From positions 1 to 64,000 of the forward strand of contig NZ_JAMGBF010000022.1 of NCBI RefSeq assembly GCF_023516615.1: a DNA stretch of 64,000 nucleotides. Reading direction: 5' to 3'. The position numbers and the translations under genes were made by a program. The notes beneath the pieces were generated by a model that did not search any database, had not been told where the DNA came from, and saw only the letters and a program-made list of their open reading frames with translations. The DNA comes from Streptomyces panaciradicis (lineage in GTDB: Bacteria; Actinomycetota; Actinomycetes; Streptomycetales; Streptomycetaceae). Of this stretch, positions 53,314 through 60,146 are shown one piece after another. How positions within the stretch are numbered: position 1 is the stretch's first letter; each line of letters opens with the position of its first letter.

Positions 53314-53420
53314 GGGGCCGCGGCGGGGGGTGTCCGTCCTCGGTCGGGCGGGGCTGTGGATGCAGATGTGCTGGTGCTTGACGCCCGACACTGCGGGCGG
53401 GCACCCCCCGCCGCGGCCCC
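53314..53420. repeat. Long nested inverted repeat between thrS and nucleoside hydrolase
   Basis: The outer arms (53314-53332 with 53402-53420) are perfect over 19 bp. Inside them GTCGGGCG/CGCCCGAC (53343-53350 with 53382-53389) gives a second 8-bp stem. A TTCTCG follows on the plus strand. It could be a terminator or a structured RNA. Confidence 0.75.
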
Positions 53421-53502
53421 TTCTCGCCGTCCGCGGCTGCTGCCTTCTCGGGGGCGGGCGTCGTACAGTCGCGGGTGTGGGCGGTTGTCGAGAGGAGTCG
53501 TC

Positions 53503-54459
53503 GTGAGCGTTCCGGTGATCATCGACTGTGACACCGGTGTCGACGACGCCCTGGCGCTGTTGTTCGCCGTGCGGCATCCCGGGCTCGATCTGCGGGCGGT
53601 GACCTGTGTCGCCGGGAACACGGACGTGGACGGTGTGGTGCGCAATACGTTGACCGTGCTGGAGCAGGCCGGGGCGCCCGACATTCCGGTCGCCCGGGGT
53701 GCCGAGCGGCCGTTGATCGAGCCCGCGCGGCCGGCCCCGGTGCACGGGGTCGACGGCATGGGCGATCTCGGGTTGCCCGTGCCCGGGCGGCGGCCGGTCG
53801 ACGTCGATGCGGTGACGCTGCTGCACAGGGAGATCCTTGCCTCGCCGCGGCCGGTGACGCTGATTCCCACCGCTCCGTTGACCAACATCGCGCTGCTGCT
53901 GCGGACCCATCCCGAGGTCACCCGCAACATCGAGCGGATCGTGTTCATGGGCGGCGCGGTGGCGACCGGAAATGCCACGCCCGTCGCCGAGTTCAACGTC
54001 TGGCACGACCCCGAGGCGGCCGCGGTGCTGCTGACCGCCGGGGTGCCGATCACCATGTACGGGCTCGATGTCTTCACCCAGGTCGTCGTGCCGAGTGCGG
54101 ATGTGCATCGGCTGCGGGCGAGTGAGGAGCCCGGGACCCGGCTCGCCGGTGAGCTGCTCGCCCATCGGCCCGCCCATCCCGGTGAGGCGCCCGAGGCCGA
54201 GGAGGCCGGTGGGCTCGGGGACGCCGGTGCCGTGTGCGCGGTCGTCGACCCCGCGGGGATCGGCACGCGGCTGCTTCCGGTCGAGGTCTCCCTCGCGCCG
54301 GGGCCGACGCGAGGGCAGACCGTGGTGGACCGGCGTCCGCGGCCCGGTGAGGCCGAGCACCATGAGGGCGCCCGTGAACAGGCGCTCGTGGATGTGGCGT
54401 TGGACGTGGACGTGGAGCGGTTCGTGAAGCTTTATCTGGCGACTGTGGAGCGGGGCTAG
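53503..54459 (+). CDS. Inosine-uridine-type nucleoside hydrolase
   Basis: A 318-residue N-ribosyl hydrolase that splits nucleosides into base and ribose. The N-terminal calcium motif is DCDTGVDDA. A later VFMGGAVATGNATPVAEFN holds the second ligand group, and a DAGAVCAVVDP segment matches the third. GTG 53503 has AGAGGAG upstream at good spacing. The last four bases overlap the stop of the convergent permease gene, with no hairpin between them. Nucleoside preference is not predictable. Confidence 0.85.
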   Translation: MSVPVIIDCDTGVDDALALLFAVRHPGLDLRAVTCVAGNTDVDGVVRNTLTVLEQAGAPDIPVARGAERPLIEPARPAPVHGVDGMGDLGLPVPGRRPVDVDAVTLLHREILASPRPVTLIPTAPLTNIALLLRTHPEVTRNIERIVFMGGAVATGNATPVAEFNVWHDPEAAAVLLTAGVPITMYGLDVFTQVVVPSADVHRLRASEEPGTRLAGELLAHRPAHPGEAPEAEEAGGLGDAGAVCAVVDPAGIGTRLLPVEVSLAPGPTRGQTVVDRRPRPGEAEHHEGAREQALVDVALDVDVERFVKLYLATVERG

Positions 54460-55496
54460 TCCGCTTCGGCCGTGCGGGCCGTCCAGCGCTGTTCCACCTT
54501 CGCCAGGCGCCAGTACGCCAGTGCGGCCGCCCATACGAGGATGAACAGCCCGACGATGACGTAGCCGATGTTGCCGACGTCGAGGCCCACCAGTTCCATC
54601 GTGCCGATGAAGAAGGCGACCACGATGGACAGGCCGGTGATGGTCAGGTTGTAGAAGACCTTGCGGACCGGGTGGGAGAACGCCCACTGGTAGGCGAAGT
54701 TCATGAACGTGCCGTCGAGGGTGTCGAACAGGCACATGCCCGCGGTGAAGAGCAGGGGCAGGCAGAGGATCGCGTACCAGGGCAGGCCCGCCGCCGCTCC
54801 GGAGCCGGCCATGACCATGAGGGTGACCTCGGTGGCCGTCTCGAAGCCGAGCCCGAACAGGAAGCCGACCGGGTACATCTGGCCGGGGCGGCTGATGGAC
54901 CGGGTGAGACGGCCGAGGAAGCGGTTCATGAAACCGCGGGAGTCCAGGTGGCGTTGGAGCTCGTTCTCGTCGTACGTGCCCGCCCGCATCGCCCGGAAGA
55001 CGCGCACGATGCCGACCAGGGCCACCAGGTTGAGCGCGGCGATGAGGTAGAGGAAGGCGCCCGCGACGGTCGTTCCGAGGAAGCCGAGCACCTGGTGGGT
55101 GCCGGAGTCCTGGTTGGTCACCTTGTCGGCGAGCTGCGTGCCCGCCGCGATCATCACGGCCAGCACGATCACCACGCTGGAGTGCCCCAGCGCGAACCAG
55201 AACCCGACGGACACCGGCCGTTTGCCGTCGGCCATCAGCTTGCGGGTGGTGTTGTCGATCGCGGCGATGTGGTCGGCGTCGAAGGCGTGCCGCACGCCCA
55301 GGGTGTAGGCGGTGATGCCCAGGCCGATGCCGAAGGCCTTGGAACCGACCTCGTAGTGGCCGGGAACCACCAGGAGGAAGAGGATTCCGAAGGCGACGAT
55401 GTGAAGGGCGGCGATCACCGCCACCAGTCCTGCGGTCTTGACGGTGTCCTCGCGCCGCCAGCGGAAGGAGACGTCCTTGCTCTCGGGCAGGGTCAT
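54456..55496 (-). CDS. Nickel/cobalt permease (NiCoT/HoxN family)
   Basis: A 346-residue membrane protein with about eight spans. Signature motifs are RHAFDADHIAAIDN in an early span (metal site), LGHSSVV, and GFLFGLGFETATEV. NiCoT permeases take up Ni2+ or Co2+ with high affinity. The mRNA leader contains a cobalamin riboswitch, which argues that cobalt for B12 is the main cargo. ATG 55496 has GGAG at 8 bp; this ribosome binding site can pair with CAGCTC upstream, which would let the riboswitch hide it. It is divergent from an ArsR repressor. Confidence 0.9.
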   Translation of the reverse strand: MTLPESKDVSFRWRREDTVKTAGLVAVIAALHIVAFGILFLLVVPGHYEVGSKAFGIGLGITAYTLGVRHAFDADHIAAIDNTTRKLMADGKRPVSVGFWFALGHSSVVIVLAVMIAAGTQLADKVTNQDSGTHQVLGFLGTTVAGAFLYLIAALNLVALVGIVRVFRAMRAGTYDENELQRHLDSRGFMNRFLGRLTRSISRPGQMYPVGFLFGLGFETATEVTLMVMAGSGAAAGLPWYAILCLPLLFTAGMCLFDTLDGTFMNFAYQWAFSHPVRKVFYNLTITGLSIVVAFFIGTMELVGLDVGNIGYVIVGLFILVWAAALAYWRLAKVEQRWTARTAEAD

Positions 55497-55529
55497 GCGA
55501 TCAGCTCCAGCACCTCGTGGATCTTTCGT

Positions 55530-55712
55530 GAGCTGCCGTGGCCGGTCTCCTGGCTTACGGGTCGTGCGTTCCCGGATCCGCCTTCCCGGCCGTCGTACGA
55601 CGGCCAGTGGCTGTCCCCTGCGGGACGTGGACCGGCAACTCCCCGATTCACAGTGGCGAGGGCCGCGTCGGCATCGCACCGACTTCCCGAGCACCACGGC
55701 CCGCCCACCGTA
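55530..55712 (-). ncRNA. Cobalamin (B12) riboswitch
   Basis: Read on the minus strand, the leader has GGTGCGATGCCGACG, then GCCACTGTGAATCGGGGAG, and ends with the B12 box AAGCCAGGAGACCGGCC (55540-55556). These are the hallmark blocks of the cobalamin riboswitch. A CAGCTC just downstream can pair with the GAGCTG of the ribosome binding site, so translation is likely repressed when B12 is bound. The 5' boundary is approximate. Confidence 0.9.
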
Positions 55713-55730
55713 GGGGGTTGTCTGTATTCC

Positions 55731-55760
55731 TGCATAGCTGCACAGCTGGGCAGGTATGCA
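55731..55760. promoter_or_regulatory. Candidate ArsR operator
   Basis: TGCATA (55731-55736) and TATGCA (55755-55760) form a perfect inverted repeat with 18 bp between them. It lies 31 bp before the ArsR start and just upstream of the riboswitch on the other strand. Confidence 0.55.
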
Positions 55761-55791
55761 AGATCACACGGGGGGCTGCGAAAATGGCCTC

Positions 55792-56151
55792 ATGCATCTC
55801 GTCCCGGCCGATCGCGCAGACCGCCGCACCATCGACGGCCACCGGGTGTGCGACGCCATCGCCGCCATCGGTGACGAGGCCCATGTCCGTGCCTGGGCCG
55901 ACCGCTTCTCCCTGCTCGCCGACCCCAAGCGGCTGGCTCTGCTGCTCGCGCTGCACCGCACCGGGCCGCTGGCCGTGTCCGATCTGGCGATCGCGACGGG
56001 CATGAACGACCCGGCCGTCTCCCAGGCGCTGCGGCTGCTGCGCGCCGCCGGTGTGGTCGCCGGGGAGAAGGAGGGGCGGGTCGTGCGCTACCGGATCGTC
56101 GACGAGGACGTACGGCTGCTGCTCAAGCACTGTGCCGCCGACGCCACCTGA
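55792..56151 (+). CDS. ArsR-family metal-responsive repressor
   Basis: A 119-residue winged-helix protein with the ArsR pattern: RFSLLADPKRLALLLALHRTGPL, then LAIATGMNDPAVSQALRLLRAAGVV and a wing GEKEGRVVRYRI. It has several His and Cys (MHLV, HRVC, HVRAW, LLKHC) that could bind metal. Since it is divergent from the Ni/Co permease, a nickel or cobalt sensor of the NmtR/KmtR type is plausible. ATG 55792 is preferred over an upstream ATG at 55756, because that one lies inside the candidate operator. A strong terminator follows. Confidence 0.8.
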   Translation: MHLVPADRADRRTIDGHRVCDAIAAIGDEAHVRAWADRFSLLADPKRLALLLALHRTGPLAVSDLAIATGMNDPAVSQALRLLRAAGVVAGEKEGRVVRYRIVDEDVRLLLKHCAADAT

Positions 56152-56166
56152 CGGCGTGTGGACGTG

Positions 56167-56204
56167 ACGGACGCCCCGGAGCGGGGGATCCCCGGGGCGT
56201 CCGT
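56167..56204. terminator. Bidirectional terminator after the ArsR gene
   Basis: A perfect 13-bp stem (56167-56179 with 56192-56204) with a 12-base loop lies between convergent genes. Confidence 0.85.
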
Positions 56205-56218
56205 CGTTCGGGAGTGGT

Positions 56219-57124
56219 TCAGGAGCGGGCGCCGCGCCGGCGTCGGCTCGCGACGACGATCGCCGCGCCGCCGGCCAGGAGGACCGCCGCGCCGCCGGCG
56301 ATCAGGCCGGAGCCGCTGCCGCCGCCGGTCTCGGCGAGGTCGCCTCCGCCGCCGTTCGGCGTGGCCGCCGGGACGCTGGTGGACGCGGACGCCTCCGGGG
56401 TGTCCGACGCCGGCATCGAGGCGCTCGGCGGCGGGGTGGGGCTCTCCTCGGCCGGGGTGGAGGGGGTCGTGGAGGGCGTGGCGGGGGGCTGCGACTCGGT
56501 GGTCGTGCAGTCCTTCGTGCCGCCGTTCCAGGACGCGATCAGCTTGTCCTTGATGACCGCGTGGTCCGGGCCGGCCGGCAGGTCGCCGTGCTCGAAGCCG
56601 TCGTTCGCGCCCTGCTTGCCGTCGAACTTCGTGGCGCCCCGGTAGAGGTCGATCTGCGCGAAGCAGCCCGCGTCCGGCACCGAGATGTCGAGGGAGTCGG
56701 TCTGGCCGGGCTTGACCGTCACCGTGTCGAAGTCGACGAAGACCTGCTCGCCCGAGGTGGCGAAGGTGGCGCCGTGGGCGAGGTAGGAGGCGAGCGAGGC
56801 GGTGCAGGTGGCGGCGTCGCCGGCGGTGCGGACCTTGATGTGGACCTTGCCGTCGTCGGTGGGCCTGAGGTTCTGGTCGTCGACCTTGACGGAGTCGAAG
56901 AAGCCGGTGCCGTCGAGGGAGAACTGGCAGCGGTCGGTCTCCGTCTTGGTGCCCGCGCCCGTGCCGGGCCGGTAGGAGCCGCCGGACTTCCAGCCGTCCC
57001 CGCCGGGGGCGCCGCCGTGCGCCCAGGCGCCGGAGGCGGCGGCGACGGTGGCGGCGCACAGGGCGAGCGACGCGGCGCCCGTTCCGAGCAGTCGGCGCGC
57101 GGTGACACGTCTCGCTATGGACAT
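56219..57124 (-). CDS. Sortase-anchored cell-wall protein (LAETG)
   Basis: A 301-residue exported protein. The signal peptide (about 1-38, ending SGAWA) precedes a beta-rich domain (about 45-210) with four Cys. A Ser/Thr/Pro linker follows, and the C-terminus is a sorting signal: LAETG (263-267), a hydrophobic helix and SRRRRGARS. LAxTG is the site used by class E sortases in Streptomyces, the same kind that attach long chaplins. The protein is therefore expected on peptidoglycan. ATG 57124 is chosen because it opens the signal peptide; ATG 57145 and others are in frame. Ligand or adhesion role is unknown. Confidence 0.85.
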   Translation of the reverse strand: MSIARRVTARRLLGTGAASLALCAATVAAASGAWAHGGAPGGDGWKSGGSYRPGTGAGTKTETDRCQFSLDGTGFFDSVKVDDQNLRPTDDGKVHIKVRTAGDAATCTASLASYLAHGATFATSGEQVFVDFDTVTVKPGQTDSLDISVPDAGCFAQIDLYRGATKFDGKQGANDGFEHGDLPAGPDHAVIKDKLIASWNGGTKDCTTTESQPPATPSTTPSTPAEESPTPPPSASMPASDTPEASASTSVPAATPNGGGGDLAETGGGSGSGLIAGGAAVLLAGGAAIVVASRRRRGARS

Positions 57125-57341
57125 GGCGGATCCCCACTTCGGCATGTGCAGCACCCGGCGAGGGCCGCGGGCAGCGTGAGGGCATGCGGCGGCCGGCCCT
57201 GCCGGGGTGATGGTCGGAGAAACAACTGGCTCACTGGTCACATGAGCCTCAGTGCGCTCACATCGTGGATGCCGTGATCGAACACTGTCAACCTGCGGTG
57301 ACGCAGCGGTAGTTCAATCTTGCATCACAATTCCGACACAA

Positions 57342-57361
57342 GCGGAAGGCGGCCCTTCCGC
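57342..57361 (-). terminator. Terminator of the DUF4142 gene
   Basis: A perfect 8-bp stem (57342-57349 with 57354-57361) with a CGGC loop lies 12 bp past the DUF4142 stop. Read on the minus strand, TTGTGTCGGAATTGTG follows, which is moderately T-rich. Confidence 0.7.
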
Positions 57362-57372
57362 CTGTCCGGTGC

Positions 57373-58137
57373 TCAGCCCACGGTCGGGGTGGGGCTGGCG
57401 TTCGGGCTCTGCTCGCCCGGCAGGACCGGGGGTTGGGTAGTGCTGTCCACCGGCGGGGTGAGCACGATCTCGGGCTGGCCGGCGGCCGGGGGCGGCGGGG
57501 TCAGGTCCTTGGCGGGCAGCTTCGGCGGGGTGGTCTGCTGGAAGAGCACCTGGTCGAAGTTGACCAGACCGGTGTTCTCCATGACCGTGATGTGGTCCAG
57601 CACCGTCGCGTTGGCCTGGTCGGCCAGGGTCCGCACCACCGAGTTCGTGGTGGTGGAGCGGATCTTCGCGATGGTGTTGAAGATCGAACCGTGCGTCACG
57701 CGCAGGATGTTGGCGAAGTCGATGTCGAACTGCTTGCCACTGTCGGCCTTGAGCGTGTTGACGAACCCCACCTGCTGCGGGCTGGCCACGTTGGGGATGG
57801 TGATGTTGAGCATCCTGCTGATCTTGCGGCAGCTGGCGTCCAGCGCCGCGTGACCGTCGATGAGGTGCTTGCTGGCGGTCTTGACCGCCGCGCTCTGCCC
57901 CTTCTGCAGGCCCAGCTGGCCGACGGGGTACTCCCACAGGCCGGCCGCGCGCACCTTGACCACGAAGTCCCGGTCCTGCTCGGTCAGCGGCCCCCACTGG
58001 GTCTGCGCGATGACGTTCGTGCCCGAACTGGACACGGTGTTCACCCCGAGCATCGAGGGATAGGCGAGTGCGACAAGAGTCAGACTGAGGGCACCGCCCA
58101 CGAAGAGAGTCCCCATCGCGTTCCGCGAAAAGCGCAC
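57373..58137 (-). CDS. DUF4142-family exported protein
   Basis: A 254-residue protein with an N-terminal hydrophobic anchor or signal (LFVGGALSLTLVALAYPS). The DUF4142 four-helix domain (about 48-200) reads LTEQDRDFVVKVRAAGLWEYPVGQLG, KTASKHLIDGHAALDASC and the last helix with DHITVMENTG. A Pro/Thr-rich tail closes it. DUF4142 is related to ferritin-like folds but its role is unknown. GTG 58137 has AGGAGG at about 5 bp. The promoter side (58200-58260) is AT-richer than its surroundings. Confidence 0.85.
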   Translation of the reverse strand: MRFSRNAMGTLFVGGALSLTLVALAYPSMLGVNTVSSSGTNVIAQTQWGPLTEQDRDFVVKVRAAGLWEYPVGQLGLQKGQSAAVKTASKHLIDGHAALDASCRKISRMLNITIPNVASPQQVGFVNTLKADSGKQFDIDFANILRVTHGSIFNTIAKIRSTTTNSVVRTLADQANATVLDHITVMENTGLVNFDQVLFQQTTPPKLPAKDLTPPPPAAGQPEIVLTPPVDSTTQPPVLPGEQSPNASPTPTVG

Positions 58138-58346
58138 CGTGCCTCCTGCCCCATCGGGTGTCCCGCCTTCGTGCGGCGGGGTCGGACGGAGGGGAGTACG
58201 GACGGCACAGGGTGTCGGAACCTTTTGATTTGGTAAAAACTCACGGGTGTGAGGCGGGTCATGTAGAGGTGTTCATGACATGCGTTGACGGAATGTTGAC
58301 CACTTCACGGGAGAGTCGAGACGAAGCTCCGACCTAGATTCGGCCC

Positions 58347-59033
58347 ATGCCCCCACAGCCCGCGCCCCGGGTCCCCGCGGCCCTTCCCGTCCTGCCGTAC
58401 CGCAAGCCCACCAAGGGCCGCGACTACTGGGTCATCGACGACGTGCTGCCCGACGTCGACGCCGTACGCGCGCGCTGTCTGGCGAAGGACGACTGGGTCC
58501 GGGGCTACCCCTACACCTCGGAGACCTGGCCCGGGCTGCGGACGATGCCAGGGCTCGAACCCGCGGAACTCGCCCGGGTCGAGCGCCTGGTGCGGCAGGC
58601 GACCGGGGCGAAGGAGCTGTGGGTGCAGGAGGCGCCCGGCGGCGGGACCCTCAACCACAACTGCGTCCAGGTCGTCGGCGAGGGCGAGAGCGAGCCGCGT
58701 CCGCACACCGACTCGCGGGCGCTGTGCCGGTACGCGGCCGTGCTCTACCTCAACCCGGGCGTCGGCAAGGACTGCGGCACCGCCTTCTACCGGCAGTCCC
58801 TGCCCGGCGGCCGGCTCGGCGGCAACATCGTGCAGGCCCCGCACAACAACCTCGTCGAGGCCCTCGGCACGCGGTACGTGCCCGCCGACCACTTCGAGGA
58901 GGACGTACGCGTCCCGCACCGGTACAACCGGCTGCTTCTCTACAGCGCCAACCTCGTGCACAGCGCGACCGGTTACACCGGCAGGACGCTGGAGGAGAAG
59001 CGGATGACGGCGGTCTTCTTCTGGATGGCCTGA
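58347..59033 (+). CDS. 2-oxoglutarate/Fe(II) oxygenase-like protein (DUF6445-like)
   Basis: A 228-residue protein with a jelly-roll pattern. A possible metal and cosubstrate site is PHTDSRA (HxD), LVHSATGY (distal His) and LEEKRMTAVFFW (Arg and hydrophobic strand). Many DUF6445-type proteins are predicted oxygenases of small metabolites, but no substrate is known. ATG 58347 has no ribosome binding site. TAGATT (58335-58340) ends 6 bp before it, which suggests a leaderless transcript. Confidence 0.65.
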   Translation: MPPQPAPRVPAALPVLPYRKPTKGRDYWVIDDVLPDVDAVRARCLAKDDWVRGYPYTSETWPGLRTMPGLEPAELARVERLVRQATGAKELWVQEAPGGGTLNHNCVQVVGEGESEPRPHTDSRALCRYAAVLYLNPGVGKDCGTAFYRQSLPGGRLGGNIVQAPHNNLVEALGTRYVPADHFEEDVRVPHRYNRLLLYSANLVHSATGYTGRTLEEKRMTAVFFWMA

Positions 59034-59045
59034 GCGGCCGGGGCG

Positions 59046-59414
59046 CTACCTCTGCCCCAGGCCGCCGCTGCCGAAGGAGCCGCTGGAGCCGGGCATCCAG
59101 CGCCGGCGGTGCTGATCCTTCCCGGTCCGGGTCCCCGCGTGGTGCAGCTCGTACGGCATCATGCGCTCGCCGTCCTCAGCGTGCGGGACCTCGTCCGGTT
59201 CGCGTACCTCGCGCATCTCGTGAACGGCTCCGCCCTCGGGAAGGTGGGGCTGCTCGCCCGGTGCCGGCCGCGGGAGCTCGCGGTCGCTCACCCGCATGCC
59301 GAACCAGAAGGCCCAGATCAGGGCACCGGCGATGACCAGGCCACCGACGAAGGCGCCGATCACGTTGAGTACGTCACCCGACGAGGCCGCTATTTCGAAC
59401 GTCGCGGTACTCAT
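59046..59414 (-). CDS. DUF6479-type small membrane protein
   Basis: A 122-residue protein with one membrane helix (VIGAFVGGLVIAGALIWAFWFGM) and a long charged, Arg/Glu/His/Gly-rich cytosolic tail. It matches DUF6479-type Streptomyces proteins of unknown function. ATG 59414 is preceded by GATAAT (minus strand, 59426-59421) at 6 bp, so the mRNA is leaderless. A perfect 17-bp palindrome directly upstream is a likely operator. The gene converges on the oxygenase-like gene with 12 bp between stops. Confidence 0.75.
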   Translation of the reverse strand: MSTATFEIAASSGDVLNVIGAFVGGLVIAGALIWAFWFGMRVSDRELPRPAPGEQPHLPEGGAVHEMREVREPDEVPHAEDGERMMPYELHHAGTRTGKDQHRRRWMPGSSGSFGSGGLGQR

Positions 59415-59428
59415 GTACCGATTATCAC

Positions 59429-59445
59429 CCAAACAGCCTGTTTGG
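59429..59445. promoter_or_regulatory. Palindromic operator upstream of the DUF6479 gene
   Basis: CCAAACAG-C-CTGTTTGG is a perfect inverted repeat with 8-bp arms and one central base. It ends 2 bp from the -10 hexamer GATAAT of the minus-strand gene, so a bound protein would block RNA polymerase. No matching regulator gene is adjacent. Confidence 0.7.
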
Positions 59446-59555
59446 CGAGGCGGAGGCGTTCCGCGGCGCCGGAGGGCGAACCGGGCGACGTCTCTTGAGG
59501 GTTACGGTTGCCGCAATCCCTGGTGTCGCCGCGGTGAGCACCGCACCATGGGCAC

Positions 59556-59960
59556 ATGACACGGGCTCAGAAGGCCATGGACCGGCTCGCGGCATGGCCC
59601 GACCTCACCCCGTGCGAGGCCGGCTGCGGAACGGGCCGGGCCTTGCGTTCGGCGCGGGACGAGATCGTGCACTTCCACTCCGGGCGGGACGTGGACCTGC
59701 ACCTGACGGCCCGCGCGATCCGGCGGCTGCACCACGACTTCGCGGAGTCGTCCGCGATCCGGCTGGTGCCGGGGTCGCGCTGGGTCACCGTCCACCTCGA
59801 CTGCGACGCCGACGTGGACCTGCTGCTCGGCCTCGTCAGCGTCGCCCTCAAGGCGCACGACCGGCAGGTCGGGGCGCCGGGCACGGACCCCCTGCCGGAG
59901 GCCGTGTGCAACTTCCGCCGGGTGACGGTGCTGCAGCGCGGTGAGGGCGGCGAGGGCTGA
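59556..59960 (+). CDS. Luciferase-domain (DUF5519-like) protein
   Basis: A 134-residue soluble protein. The body EIVHFHSGRDVDLHLTARAIRRLHHDFAESSAIRL and the later SRWVTVHLDCDADVDLLLGLVSVALKAH match the small luciferase-domain proteins of Streptomyces. They are named from a database entry and are not known to emit light. Cys20 and Cys24 form a CxxxC pair. ATG 59556 has no strong ribosome binding site. Function is unknown. Confidence 0.65.
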   Translation: MTRAQKAMDRLAAWPDLTPCEAGCGTGRALRSARDEIVHFHSGRDVDLHLTARAIRRLHHDFAESSAIRLVPGSRWVTVHLDCDADVDLLLGLVSVALKAHDRQVGAPGTDPLPEAVCNFRRVTVLQRGEGGEG

Positions 59961-60146
59961 GTCCCACCCGCACGAAATCTCCCCATCACCCGAAACTCGC
60001 TCCACGACTGTCACAGGCATGACATACGCTGCTGACAGCAGCCGCGCCCCGTGCGCCACCGCCGTCGAGCGGTCGTGCCCGGGCGCCGCGCGGCGCTTTC
60101 GACCACCCGGTGCCACACCGGGTTCTCTCGTGGGGGTATCAGTACT

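Noticed and set aside
57300..57340. tRNA-like string GGTAGTTCAATC ... CAATTCCG
   Set aside because: Only fragments resemble a D-arm and T-arm. No acceptor stem or anticodon stem can be formed, so it is not a tRNA or a clear attachment site.
59556..59960. True bacterial luciferase
   Set aside because: The protein is only 134 residues and lacks the TIM-barrel of LuxA. The name comes from a small domain family.
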